A DNA stretch of 64,000 bases from Symbiodinium natans (taxonomy: Eukaryota; Sar; Dinophyceae; Suessiales; Symbiodiniaceae), in the NCBI GenBank assembly GCA_905221605.1, contig CAJNDS010002146.1, forward strand, positions 914,406 through 978,405, written 5' to 3'. Below the pieces are notes generated by a model that was not told where the DNA came from, searched no databases, and saw only the letters and a list, made by a program, of their open reading frames with translations. The translations under genes and the position numbers were made by a program. The first letter of the stretch is position 1, and each line of letters opens with the position of its first letter. This document shows, piece after piece, positions 19,372 through 29,775 of the stretch.

Positions 19372-20270
19372 GCTCTCCACAGCCTACCTCACTGCTTATA
19401 CGATCTACCGACAGAGCTTCCCTGCCTGGCTGTCTGGCTTAGAGGTTCAGGGACTCGGGCTAAGGGCTAGTTAAGGGTGTTAATTAAGGCAGGGAAGTCT
19501 GTCTGTCTGGCTGTTTTAGGTCGAAAAGCACATCACCAGCCAGCTAAAGGGTGGCCCCTAGATCTTGCCTGCCTGTCTGTCTTGGTTCAGGGTTTATGGC
19601 GAAGGGGTTAGGGGTCTAGAACGGCTCTTAATTAAGTGTTGTAATTAGAAGGGTTTTCAACAGGCTTAATTAGAGGCAGGCAAGACTCTAACGGAGACAA
19701 AGGGTCACCCAGCTAAAAGGTGGGCCTGACTGCCTGGCTTTCTGCAGGAAGCCCTCCCAGCAAATTCCGCACCGCTCTGCTCTGGTCTCTGCCTGGCAAG
19801 TTCAGGGGCTTAAAGGCCTTATGGCTTAGGGCTTAGGGCTTAGGGCTTAGGGCTTGGGGCTTGGGGCTTACGGTTTAGGGTTTAGGGGAAAGGGTGAAAA
19901 AGGGTTTAGGATTTAGGGTTTACCCCCTGGGGTGATGTGTCTGGCCACATCGTCGGCCATGGCCATCCAGGCATCCTGGCAAGGGTTGGGGGTTTAGGGT
20001 TTGCCCCCCTTTACCCGGCTACCCCAAACCCTAGCAATTAAGCCCTACACCCTACACCCTACACCCTCAAACCCTAAACCCCCAAACCCACCCTGGTCTG
20101 TCCTGTCTCCGCTCGGCACAGGTTGCCTTCTTGGCGACAATCTGCAGCTCCTCCTGCATGCAGGGGAGCCTACCTAAACCCTAAACCCTAAACCCCTTGC
20201 CTTCATCTTTTCCATGATGGCTGTCTGGCTGGCCATCGTCTGGTGCATCTCCTGCGAAAGCAGGAGTTGG
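19372..20270. other. TGTCTG/GCCTGG-rich segment with telomeric inserts
   Basis: CTG, TGTCTG and GCCTGGC words are strongly over-represented on plus. Telomeric remnants lie at 19806-19920 (GCTTAGG ×4), 19985-20075 and 20175-20193. TTAATTAAG words recur at 19481, 19630 and 19665. No gene recognised on either strand. Confidence 0.6.
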
Positions 20271-20272
20271 GG

Positions 20273-20377
20273 TTTAGGGTTTAGGGTTTAGGGTTTAGGG
20301 TTTAGGGTTTAGGGTTTAGGGTTTAGGGTTTAGGGTTTAGGGTTTAGGGTTTAGGGTTTAGGGTTTAGGGTTTAGGG
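20273..20377 (+). repeat. Interstitial telomeric array, TTTAGGG on plus
   Basis: 15 perfect units. This is the cleanest array in the first third of the window, inserted in the CTG-rich domain. Near-perfection against decayed neighbours suggests it is young. Confidence 0.96.
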
Positions 20378-20663
20378 CCAAGTTCTGCCTGGAGCTGCTC
20401 TGTCTGGCTGGCCAAAGCCTCTGCGATCTGCTCGAGCAGGTGCACGGCTGGGCTGTCTGCCTGCCGTGCGAAAGAAGTCCTAAACCCCCTAATTAGTTCC
20501 TAGAGGCTGCCTGGCTGCCTGCTGGCCCTTGGTTTCCCAGAACTGCCTGGCCGAGGCACTCATTCATTGCCCCAAGCCCGAAACCCTACACCCTACACCC
20601 GAGTTTCAGAGGCTGCCTGACTGGCTGCCAGCGCGCCGTCTGCCACAGCTGCCTGTCCGACGG

Positions 20664-21145
20664 AGGGTTTAGGGTTGAGGTTATTTATTTAGGGTTCAGG
20701 CAGAACCCCAAACCCTACACCCTAAACCCTAAACCCCAGTTTCAGAGGCTGCCTGACTGGCTGCTGCTGCGACGACTTCCGGAAGTGCCTGCCAGACAGG
20801 GCTTTCGGGTTTAGGGTTTAGGGTCTGGGCTGGAGACTGCACTGCCTGGCGTGCCTCTGGCTGGGCTGTGGGAGGAGACACGTCTGCCATGTCTGCCTAG
20901 CCCAGGGTTAGGGTTGGGGTTATTTATTTAGGGTTCAGAGCAGAACCCCAAACCCTACACCCTAAACCCTAAACCCCAGTTTCAGAGGCTGCCTGACTGG
21001 CTGCTGCTGCGACGACTTCCGGAAGTGCCTGCCAGACAGGGGTTTCGGGTTTAGGGTTTAGGGTCTAGGCTGGAGACTGCACTGCCTGGCGTGCCTTTGG
21101 CTGGGCTGTGAGAGGAGACACGTCTGCCATGTCTGCCTAGCCCAG
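20664..21145. repeat. 240 bp direct tandem duplication
   Basis: Copies at about 20664-20903 and 20904-21145 differ by only a few bases. Shared marks are GGTTATTTATTTAGGGTTCAG, CAGAACCCCAAACCCTACACC, CTGCGACGACTTCCGGAAGTG and GAGACACGTCTGCCATGTCTG. Each copy contains both CCCTAAA and TTTAGGG words. A partial, more diverged copy of the CAGAGGCTGCCTGACTGGCTG part precedes it at 20600. Confidence 0.93.
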
Positions 21146-21285
21146 GATTAGGGTTTAATTAGGGTTTCGGGTTGAGAGACACCGTGCTTGCCCCGGCCTG
21201 CACGGTGTCTCTGTCTGGTTTTGCTGGGCTGCGAAGTCTGGCTCACTTGAGCAGTGCTGCGAGGGCAGCCTGTTTCTCTCTCTCT

Positions 21286-21324
21286 CTCTCTCTCTCTCTG
21301 GCTGTCCCCCCCCCCCCCTCCCCC
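21286..21324. repeat. TC microsatellite and C-rich run
   Basis: About 9 CT units (21279-21298) are followed by a C(12) and CCCCTC run (21306-21324). Confidence 0.9.
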
Positions 21325-21566
21325 TGAGGCTGCAAGGATTTTCACTCTTCGGACTGTGAGTGAGCTGTCTGGCTTGCAGGGGCTGCAGCTCGTCGGCGGT
21401 CGGTTCTGCCTGCCCGGAGCATGTCTCATTCACCAATTGGGGAGAGAGGTCTGTCTGGAGTGTGTGTGCACAAACACAGAGCACAAAGAACACAGCATTT
21501 TTTCCTGTCTCTTGCTGTCTTGCTGTCAACAGTATCTACCTGTCTGGCTATCTGTGCAGTGGCTGG

Positions 21567-22373
21567 CTAGGGGGCCACCCAGCTGGGGACTGGGGCCCCG
21601 TGTGGCTTGCAGCCTCGACAAAAGTGAGGCCAGTGTCCGTCTATCTCGCTTTCCATTCTCTTGTTGCAGGGCTCTTTCTGGCACTGCAAGCATGCAACGA
21701 CACAGAAGTACGTCTTCTGACTGTCTGACCATCTGCCTCGGCCACCTGTTCGGGTGCGGTGGTCGACGTAAACCAGCCCTGTCTTGGAATTTCGACGGCA
21801 TTGTCTGTCTGGCTGTCTGTCTGGCTGGAGTACCACCAGCTGCCATGGCTCCACTGCCACGAGTCCTTCCACCACGACTTCGACTGGCTGTCTGCCTGGA
21901 CAGGTTGCTGTGTCTGGTCTGGCTGGCTGTCTTGTAGCTGTTTTGTGGCTGTGCGAAGGGCCTGCCTGGGAACCCGAGCCTGCCTGCGTTGTGGCTGGCT
22001 TTGGCAGACTGACAGCCAGAAGGCTGTGCAGCAGCCTGGCTCTGTCAGCCGGGTCCACCTGGCTGAGTGTCAGCTCGAGGTCTTGCTCACTGGCTGTGAC
22101 CAAGAGCTGCGCAGCGTCCTCCAGAGCACGGGACATGGCTGGCACTCTTTCTCTACAGTCTAAGTAACTAGCTGTCCGTGTCTGCGTCGTGGTCTCTGTG
22201 TATCTGTCTGCTTTCTCTACAGTCCAGCTGTCTGAGCAGCTTCGGCGAGTGCAGCTGCGACTGACAAAGTCTGACTTCCTCTGTCTCAAAGAAGCACTCC
22301 CCCCGGCCTGAACTTGCTGTGTTCGTCGACCCAAGGCGAAGCTGGACGGCCTGGCTGCAGAGGTTTTTCAGAG
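21567..22373 (-). CDS. Best coding candidate: minus-strand open frame with Cys/His cluster, product unknown
   Basis: Minus strand is open from about 22370 down to 21567 (about 255 codons from a TTG at 22334; there is no ATG at the left edge, so it would be an internal exon). The upstream edge reads CCTCTGCAG, which resembles a 3' splice site. A helical, charged stretch (EQDLELTLSQVDPADRARLL) lies near residues 85-104. The C-terminal third has a C-x2-C-x4-C and H-x3-H-x-C-x2-C pattern (CLQCQKEPC, then HFCRGC), as in small zinc-binding folds. Against it: the middle is Gln/Pro/Arg-rich because the DNA is CAGACAGCC-rich, other frames stay open too, and I recognise no family. A possible upstream start is ATG at 22607 (MAERNQPATNNEALVMN, then stop). 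Confidence 0.22.
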
Positions 22374-22384
22374 GACTCAGGTCA

Positions 22385-22800
22385 TCTGCCGTGACTCGGA
22401 CCTGGCTGTCACCTGTCTGCTCTGCAGGGAGTCACCTGCCAGTGGCTGCAAGCGAGTGCACAGCTCTCAGCAAAGATCAGCTGCATGAAAGTTCCCGTTA
22501 GCTGCAGGAGCAGGCCCCTCCAAGGCGGACTTGCGTTGATTCAAAAAAAGAAGCTAGTTCATGACAAGGGCCTCGTTGTTCGTGGCTGGCTGGTTTCGCT
22601 CGGCCATCGCTCTGCCTCGCAGGCTGCAGGTTAATTAATTATTTTGCTGCTGCGGGGACCTATCGCCCTCAGCTGGCCTTGGCTGCCTCAGGAAGCTCAA
22701 GGGCTGACTGGATCGGAATCTCTGCCAAAAAAGGGCTGCGACTGTCTCGTCTTCGGCTTTGGCGTTTTAATTATTAGGTTTCGGAATTCAGGTTTTAGGA
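22385..22800. other. Right part of the CTG-rich domain, no named gene
   Basis: CTG/GGCTGC-rich to about 22.7 kb, with a TTAATTAATTATTTT patch at 22632. It ends in a short TTAGGTTTCGGAATTCAGG telomere-like remnant before the X module. Confidence 0.5.
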
Positions 22801-22806
22801 TTTAGA

Positions 22807-22851
22807 CCCCCCCTAATTTTAAATATTTTCGGACCCAGACGAATTTCAGAA

Positions 22852-22886
<35 letters not shown>

Positions 22887-22911
22887 TTTTAGTATTAGGG
22901 GGAAGGGATTA

Positions 22912-22912
<1 letters not shown>
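22807..22912. mobile_element. Right boundary module (X + inverted F) of the 18.6-23.5 kb unit
   Basis: X (CCCCCCCTAATTTTAAATATT to CAGAATTAGGGG) is followed by a G(30) run and then TTAGTATTAGGGGGAAGGGA, the reverse complement of the left F. The F modules are thus inverted around 3.8 kb. Confidence 0.75.
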
Positions 22913-23465
<553 letters not shown>

Positions 23466-23759
23466 CGACAACTTCCTCTTCGACTACTGCTATATCACAG
23501 AACTATCAGGGGACAATCTTGGTCTTTAGGCTCCTATACTGGAAGCGATTCGGGGATCTTGGAGGACTGAGACACGCTGCACCTATGCTCCCCTTAGAAC
23601 CTTAATAATAATCATAATCATAATAAGAAATAAATAAATAAACATATATATATATACATATATACATGTTGTTTTGAATTTCTTGGGTTTTACATAAACA
23701 AGAATTAAAATAATTCCCAAGGGGGATACAGGCACGTGTGCCTGCAGCCACTCAAGCAT

Positions 23760-24230
23760 CGCGGTGGCCACCTGACGCGAGATGCTTTACTTCTCAGAGC
23801 CCAAACCCTGGCAGACATTAACACAGACTACTGTTGCTAGTCAGAATATGCATAGCATTAACTCTTCTTTTGTGTTACGTATAATGATTTATATGTTCTT
23901 ACTACTACAAGTATGTTCTACCAATCTTCTTCAAAATGAAACATAACAGCATTGCTAATATCAAAAGTACTAGTGATCATTTTGCCATTAAGGTGAATCA
24001 TAGTAAAGACTTGCAATATAAAGAGTATGAAATTTACTGAGAACACTACTAGCAAGAGTAACATTAAGGCAAAATAGTGCGTATATATGAAAAAGAAAAC
24101 TCATGTTATGGATTATCACACTATTTGCAGTGATCCGTGGCTTAGCGTTCTTTCGGCTTAGGGATTACAGTGTCTATAGAACTCAGGCTACGAGACTCCC
24201 TGAAAAACTATATTTGCGGTTCTAGGGTTG
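23760..24230. other. AT-rich island with no telomeric repeats
   Basis: GC falls to roughly 25-35 percent (for example about 25 percent at 23881-23940). The sequence is complex, not microsatellite, and free of CCCTAAA. No open frame of useful length. It may be an organelle-derived fragment or an old element; nothing identifies it. Confidence 0.5.
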
Positions 24231-24244
24231 AGGGTTTCTAGGTT

Positions 24245-24324
24245 TGTACTTTTTAAGGTATAAGTAGCTATGAAGGAAATCCAGAACCAAACAAAGTAAT
24301 ACAGTACGGTACTCCAAAACCCAG
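24245..24324 (+). mobile_element. Family G dispersed repeat
   Basis: TGTACTTTTTAAGGTATAAG, TAGCTATGAAGGAAATCCAG, AACCAAACAAAG and ACTCCAAAACCCAG, in the same order as the copies at 12966 and 41414. Confidence 0.75.
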
Positions 24325-24716
24325 AGGTTTAAAGGATTTAGGGCTCCGGGTTTAGGAACCCTAAACCCTAAACCCTAAACCCTGAATGAACCCAGGGATG
24401 AAACACCCCCTGGCTCAGGGAGGGATCCGCAGGGCTTATAAGCCCCAACAAGTTCAGGGTGTAGGGCTCAGGGTTTAGGATTTTAGGGTTTAGGGCTACT
24501 TAACCCATAAACACTGAAGCCCTAAGCAATCTTGACCCGCAAAAGCACCCCACATGGATGTTCCCCAAAAATCGAACCAATAACCTTCTATCCCGAAACA
24601 CCTAGACCCCAAACCGTAAACCGCAAGCCGTTAAACTTTAAACTTGGAATGTTCCCGCTTATACTTACAGTCCTTAATCGGCATTATCGTACCCCCGGCC
24701 CTACAACTTTAAACCC

Positions 24717-24816
24717 AAACCCTAAACCCTAAACCCTAAACCCTAAACCCTGAACCCTAAACCCTCAACCCTCAACCCTCAACCCTAAACCCTAAACCCT
24801 AAACACTAAACCCTAA
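24717..24816 (-). repeat. Interstitial telomeric array, CCCTAAA/CCCTCAA
   Basis: About 14 units. Three successive CCCTCAA units lie in the middle (24762-24786). Confidence 0.92.
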
Positions 24817-24890
24817 CCATTCTCACCGCCTGGTCCGCCTCACTCTTCGGTTCCCTGGACGCGCAGCGTGAAGGAGGAGGATGCTTCGAT

Positions 24891-24968
24891 AGGGTTTAGG
24901 GTTTAGGGTTTAGGGTTTAGGGTTTAGGGTTTAGGGTTTAGGGTTTAGGGTTTAGGGTTTAGGGCTTA
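24891..24968 (+). repeat. Interstitial telomeric array, TTTAGGG on plus
   Basis: About 11 near-perfect units, 75 bp from an opposite-strand array. The spacer between has no repeat. Confidence 0.94.
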
Positions 24969-25475
24969 GGATGTAGGATTTCCGGTTTTAAGGCTTGGGG
25001 TTCAGGGTTTAGGGGCTGAGGTTTTGCCGGACACTCAAAACCTACACCTTGAGTGAGCCTCTACCCGAAGCCACGTGAATCCCTAAACCCAGTAATTAAC
25101 TTGTACAAAGCACTAGACAACACTTCGCTCATCGTCAGCCAAACCCCAGACCCTAAACCCCTGAGATCCCCGAATTGTTTGAGGTAGGTTCGCTTTGAGG
25201 GGCATTTAGTGTGTTAGGGGGGGGGTTTCAGGGCTTCAGGGGCTCCAGGGGATTCGGGACATTGCTAGCGCGCCACACCCTAAACACGTCGACCCCACAA
25301 CAAAACAAAAGCTTCAAAAGCCTCCGCAGGTTCGACATATGACGCCACACGCCCTCCCAAAAATGTCAGTCCTGAGAATCCCTGCGCTCTACGTCCTTAC
25401 ACCCTCCCGTATCCCCTGAACCTTAAACCCAAAACCCAAAGCCCTCAACCCGAACAAAACACGGATCCTAAACCC

Positions 25476-25576
25476 TACTCGGAGGTTCATGGCTAGCTAT
25501 AAGTAGGGTTAGAAGTCCTTTGCGGGGTACTTTTATTAACCCTACCTACTTAGATTTTCGCATGAACCTCCAAGTA
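25476..25576. mobile_element. Family A foldback element, short form
   Basis: Ends TACTCGGAGGTTCATGG and GCATGAACCTCCAAGTA. Arms TATAAGTAGGGTTAG and TTAACCCTACCTACTTAG. 101 bp. TA is present at both edges. Confidence 0.82.
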
Positions 25577-25577
25577 G

Positions 25578-25690
25578 GCCTGAACCCCTAAATCCAAAAC
25601 CCTAAACCCTAAACCGAAGCCCCTAAGCCCTAAGCCCTAAGCCCTAAGCCCTCAGCCCTGAGCCCTAAACCCTAAACCCTAAACCCAAAA
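25578..25690 (-). repeat. Telomeric array, CCCTAAG and CCCTAAA units
   Basis: Starts directly after the family A element. Four CCCTAAG units, two CCCTNAG, then CCCTAAA. Confidence 0.88.
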
Positions 25691-25781
25691 CCCCATAAAC
25701 CCCTGAACTCGCAGCCAGACGGCGGCAGGCTCAGGCCGCCCGTCTTGGCTTCCAGCTCCGAGACCTCCTACAGTGAGCCAG

Positions 25782-25930
25782 GGTTTAGGGTTTAGGGTTT
25801 GGGGTTTAGGGTTTTCGGGTTTTAGGATTCTTGGGGTTTAAGGGTTTAGGGGTTTAGGGTTTCAGGTTTAAGGTTTAGGGTTTTGGGGTTTTGGGGTTTA
25901 GGGTTTAAATGTAGGGTTTGGGGGTTGGGT
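25782..25930 (+). repeat. Degenerate telomeric array, TTTAGGG with length variants
   Basis: About 19 units of 6-9 nt, including TTTTGGGG and TTTAAGGG. Opposite to the block 100 bp to its left. Confidence 0.85.
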
Positions 25931-26072
25931 TAATTAGAGCTTTGGGAACCCTATATCCCCTGTGTTATCCTTTACGGGAGTGTATAGGGTACCTGATATT
26001 GCTTGACTAAGACCCAGTAAGAGAAGAGGTTTCGCGGGGACGGGACGTCTATTCCTTGAAAGGAGCTCTACG

Positions 26073-26381
26073 TCAGATGATTACAGATTTTCTGTCTGCG
26101 CACAGGTTCCAGAACGATCTCCAAGCGAAAGGCAGATTCAACCAGTGCCGCAACTGCCAACGCATTACAGAGTTAGCAGTTTTCTGGCGGTTCACAAGCT
26201 CCAGATGCTGAGGTTTGCAAAGTTTCCGAAGGTCTCGACTCAGCGACTGCGGTACATGAATAGCCCCAGCCCTTGTTAACTTATTGCAACAGTTGAAAAT
26301 GTTTTGTATGCCATACTTTACAAGATTTTCAGAACTGATCCAGACACAGCAGGCTTTCGCCGCAACCCCAAACCTCTTCAT
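26073..26381 (-). CDS. Unidentified minus-strand open frame, 102 codons
   Basis: Begins with ATG at 26381 and stays open to 26073. The product has even composition, three Cys near residues 11-32, several Trp, and a basic C-terminal half. No repeat underlies it, which sets it apart from most frames here. The phrase AGAIH has an echo (TGAIH) in the minus frame at 13.67 kb. No domain or partner is recognised, so a chance frame or a decayed element remains likely. Confidence 0.2.
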   Translation of the reverse strand: MKRFGVAAKACCVWISSENLVKYGIQNIFNCCNKLTRAGAIHVPQSLSRDLRKLCKPQHLELVNRQKTANSVMRWQLRHWLNLPFAWRSFWNLCADRKSVII

Positions 26382-26396
26382 TAAGGAGAAAAGCCC

Positions 26397-26462
26397 GAAA
26401 CCCTAAACCCTAAACTCCCTAAACCCTAAACCCTAAACCCTAAACCCGAAACCCTAAACCCC
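26397..26462 (-). repeat. Interstitial telomeric array, CCCTAAA on plus
   Basis: About 8 units with two CCCGAAA. It ends 12 bp upstream of the ATG of the frame at 26381 (minus). Confidence 0.9.
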
Positions 26463-26469
26463 ACGAGTG

Positions 26470-27300
26470 TGCGGCCGTCCTCTTCGCGCAGGCTGTTCAG
26501 GAGCGAAACCCCGACGAGCTTGAATTCAGACTGGGCTGTTTGAGCTTCAGGCTTTAACTAGGATGACACCTAAGACCCTCTGAAAAATATTCCTAAGTAT
26601 GATCCTACTAAGCCCAGTAAGGGAAAATATAACATATCCCAAGGGCCTACCCAGTTAAGGCGTAAAAAGCTCCAGGGTCTAGGGTAGAAGTCTAGGGAGG
26701 CTTGTTCTGGGTTTGCTTGTCAGACATGTCAAATGTATGTATAGCCTATAGCGCAACAGAGGGAGGTACACCGTGCTTCTTCAGCTACAACTTAAACTAA
26801 GTTACCACATCTGGAAGTTTAACAAAGATTTCCCGGGGCAGCAGCCCAACCCCCAAAGTAGCTAGTAAAAGCTCACGGGCTTTTCCGGGAAGCGCTTGTG
26901 GTTTTTAGGGTTTTGGGTGTTAAAGTTCAAGGTCTTGGGATCTAACCCCCCGCCCCCTTAAAGCATCAACGAAATCACGCTATTGAGCCCCTAGGTGCCA
27001 AGGGTCCGGATCGCACTGATCCTTGACCCACTGCCGCAACAAGCTCAGACCGCGCCGCAATGTCAGTGGACCAGCACTGAGCTGGATACCCGATGACTTG
27101 GAGTAGCACTGATCTGCAGCACATATGTTATTAGAGGACAGCCTTCCTCCCTTGGAAAAGGCTGAGCATGTGCGGGAAATCAGCCCATTTTGGCGACTGC
27201 ATGAACCTTTCAAGCTTGGCACACTCAAACCTTGTGTGTGCTGGTGTTAATCTTCTACGCCGCCACGCAGCCGGGTCAAGCCGACCCCCAAGAGCATGCT
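26470..27300. other. Long spacer without telomeric arrays
   Basis: About 800 bp of complex sequence. Minus 27228-26980 is open for 82 codons and plus 27168-27377 for 69. No domain, splice pattern or repeat is recognised. Confidence 0.4.
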
Positions 27301-27308
27301 TCAATCAT

Positions 27309-27442
27309 GGGTTCCCCTACTACCCCCCTCTATACTACCCCCCCCCCCTAGGTTCCCCGCATCATGAAGATATTTAGGGAAAATTCAGCCTAATTAAGGA
27401 ACCTAGGGGGGTGGCAGTATAGAGGGGGGTAGTACCGGAACC
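27309..27442. mobile_element. Family H inverted-repeat element
   Basis: Left end GGGTTCCCCTACTACCCCC and right end GGGGGTAGTACCGGAACC are inverted. Inner CTATACTACCC / GGCAGTATAG and CTAGGTTCC / GGAACCTAG pairs. 134 bp. A second copy is at 36566. Confidence 0.8.
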
Positions 27443-27725
27443 GATGCTTCAAAGCAACTCGATCCGAGCACCCTTAAACCCTGCAAAAACCCTGAACTCC
27501 ATGATCTCAAAACCCTCAAAACCCTACACCCTATGAACCCTAAACCCGAACTAAACGCCCGAAATGCTAGAAATCCTACAGCACACCCTGAAGCTAGACC
27601 CTACACTGTAGGATCTGGACTCAGACCCCCCCAAGGCTGCAATTAAGATCCCTGAAGAATTCCCAAAGTCCGTTGAAGAAGAGGGGGAAGCCTGGATCCT
27701 AAGCGGGTTTCAGGGTTTTAGATGT

Positions 27726-27772
27726 TACGGTTTAGGGTTTCGGGTTTAGGGTTTAGGGTTTAGGGTTTAGGG
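27726..27772 (+). repeat. Short telomeric array, TTTAGGG on plus
   Basis: Six units with one TTTCGGG. Confidence 0.88.
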
Positions 27773-27916
27773 CTGAAGGTTTCGGTTGAAGGTGTGCAGG
27801 GTAGAGCCCCCAAAGTCTCCGTCAATTTCCCGAACCCGAACCGAGGGCGCGGCCGGATCTTCGGCCAGTTTCAGGCATGAGTGTACCCCGGGTTCCTGGC
27901 TGCTTGCCAAGGATCC

Positions 27917-28070
27917 TACTTGGAGGTTCATGGGACTTAACAACCACTTATAACTGGGCTTAAAACCCTACTTATACTTCGGATAACCTCTAAACGGCCC
28001 TTTAGGGTTTTATAAGTAGGGTTATAAGTACAGTTCTAATTGGTTATTAAGTCCCATGAACCTCCAAGTA
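27917..28070 (-). mobile_element. Family A foldback element, long form, inverted relative to other long copies
   Basis: Ends TACTTGGAGGTTCATGGG and CCCATGAACCTCCAAGTA. The left arm carries AACTGGGCTTA and the right arm TAAGTACAGTT, which is the reverse of the copies at 45115, 50865 and 63733. 154 bp; the whole unit folds back on a GGCCC centre. Confidence 0.9.
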
Positions 28071-28079
28071 GTGTCCCCG

Positions 28080-28745
28080 AAACCTCTCCAAGTGAGAAAG
28101 CACAAAAACTTTCGGGGGCGAGGGGGCTACGGATACCTAGCGCGCCGCGAAACAAGGTCTGTGTGCTTAATCAGGTTTTCGGCATTAGGGCTTCCCAAGG
28201 CAATCTTGAGGGTTTGGGGTTGAAGGCGAGGGGCAGGGTAAGTTCAGAGGCCGTAGCAGATCGCAAAATCGCCAGTGATTTCGGCCCACGCTCCCAAATC
28301 GCAGTCTATTCTCTTGTGAAAGGAAGCCCGTAAATCGCGTGACTTGGCGTTGGCCTTCATTTGAAGCACAACTGTGGATGGACAAAATCTTGCACCGCTT
28401 TTCAGACACGTCCTTTTGTGTTCCCCGTGCCCCCTTTTTAACATTGGCTGTGAAAAGCTAGCGGCCGGATTTGTTCCAATGGTCGAAATCTTGCACCGCT
28501 CAAGTAGTCCTAGCCGCCAATGTTAAGCAGGGGGTGCGGGGCTTGATGCCTCAATCGTTTGAAGTACGAATGTACAGGCGGTGCAAGATTTCGTCCATCC
28601 ACCGAAGATCGCTGTCTAGTCTCTTCATGACGTGGCAGCCAGCACAGGGACAGACCCAGCTACGCTCAGCGCAACATGAAATGAAGCCCAAAGCGGTTCA
28701 ACAGGATTCCGATACCACATTTGGCTGGGCTTGCTGAATGATCTG
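28080..28745. other. Complex spacer with 25 nt inverted repeat
   Basis: 28374-28398 and 28578-28602 are inverted copies with one mismatch (core GGATGGACAAAATCTTGC). A third copy of the core, AAATCTTGCACCGCTC, is at 28486. An inner pair TTAACATTGGC / GCCAATGTTAA lies at 28438 and 28515. Open frames (up to 97 codons) have no known domain. The symmetrical layout suggests a decayed mobile or regulatory unit. Confidence 0.6.
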
Positions 28746-28989
28746 CATCAGCCTCTCAAACAGATTCGGAAAGCCAACATGCGTTTTTCCCGACACCCTT
28801 TGTTGTCAGTCCGGGCCTGGGGTTCTGATGGCCAAAATGCATTCTGTGTTGTTGAGGACTTCATAGAGCGCACGTTCCCCCGGAGGTGACGAGCTCTTCC
28901 AGAAATCCACCCCGCTGTTCGAATTGAATGCGCGCGATTTGGCCTTCTAAGCCACAGAGGCTTTTCATTGTCGAGCCTGCGGCCCGTGA

Positions 28990-29045
28990 CCATACCTAGG
29001 GGGAGGCGGGAGGTGGAGGTGACTTAGGGGGGAGGTGGAGGTGAC
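28990..29045. repeat. Direct duplication GGGGGAGGTGGAGGTGACTTA
   Basis: Two nearly adjacent G-rich copies: GGGAGGTGGAGGTGACTTAG (29007) and GGGAGGTGGAGGTGACTTAT (29030), about 22 bp apart. Confidence 0.75.
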
Positions 29046-29137
29046 TTATATGAAGCGAACACTACATGGTCTGCAGTTTAAGATTAAAGGTCTCAGGGCT
29101 TGAAACTTCTTGAATTGGCTTAGTGGCTAGAGCTCTG

Positions 29138-29176
29138 AACCCTAAACCCTGAACCCTAAACCCTAAACCCTAAAGT
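29138..29176 (-). repeat. Short telomeric array, CCCTAAA on plus
   Basis: Five units, one CCCTGAA. Confidence 0.88.
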
Positions 29177-29303
29177 AGGATTCAAGGACATCTTGCTAAA
29201 CAAGGGAGCGCCTCACCATGCAGCAGCGTCCAGCATTCCTTGGCCCGACTCTTGGCTTCCCAGAGATCCCAAAGGGTTTAGGGTTTAGGGTTTGAGGAAG
29301 AGA

Positions 29304-29398
29304 CTTGGGATGTTCCCCCTTGTACTAACAGTCCTGAATAGGGATGATAATAGGGGGTACTATAATCCCGATTAAGGACTGTTAGTATATGGGGAACA
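29304..29398. mobile_element. Family E inverted-repeat element
   Basis: Left TTGGGATGTTCCCCCTTGTA; inner ACTAACAGTCC / GGACTGTTAGT; right end GGGGAACA with the last CCCAA lost. About 95 bp. Confidence 0.8.
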
Positions 29399-29775
29399 AA
29401 AAGAGACCCTAATCCATGCCTCAAGCCCCCGTAGTCTTCTTCAACATGCACGACAATATTGCTTTGCTACTGACTTGCAGCAACAACTGCTTTTAACCAC
29501 CCAAGAATGGTAAAAGTCAGCCATACTATATGCGACGGGTCTACCTGGGAACTGCATCCTAATTAAAGTGCTCAAGCTTGAAAAGTACAAAATGTTATTC
29601 AACAACAGTTTCCAGGTTTTGTTGGGTAAGCTATGCAACCCCCTTGGTAAGATTCATTGTGTTTTTCAAACCGTGTAATGGGTTATATACACACATTTTT
29701 GTAGGCCTTGTATCTCATACGTTTGCCAGGTATTCAAGAGTGGTAGGTATGCATGTATACATGTATGTGGGTAGC

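Noticed and set aside
21254-21937. 227-codon plus-strand protein with poly-Ser/Leu and poly-Pro
   Set aside because: Starts in CT and C repeats; Cys/Leu/Trp-rich composition is the complement of the CAG-rich minus strand. The minus frame is the better candidate.
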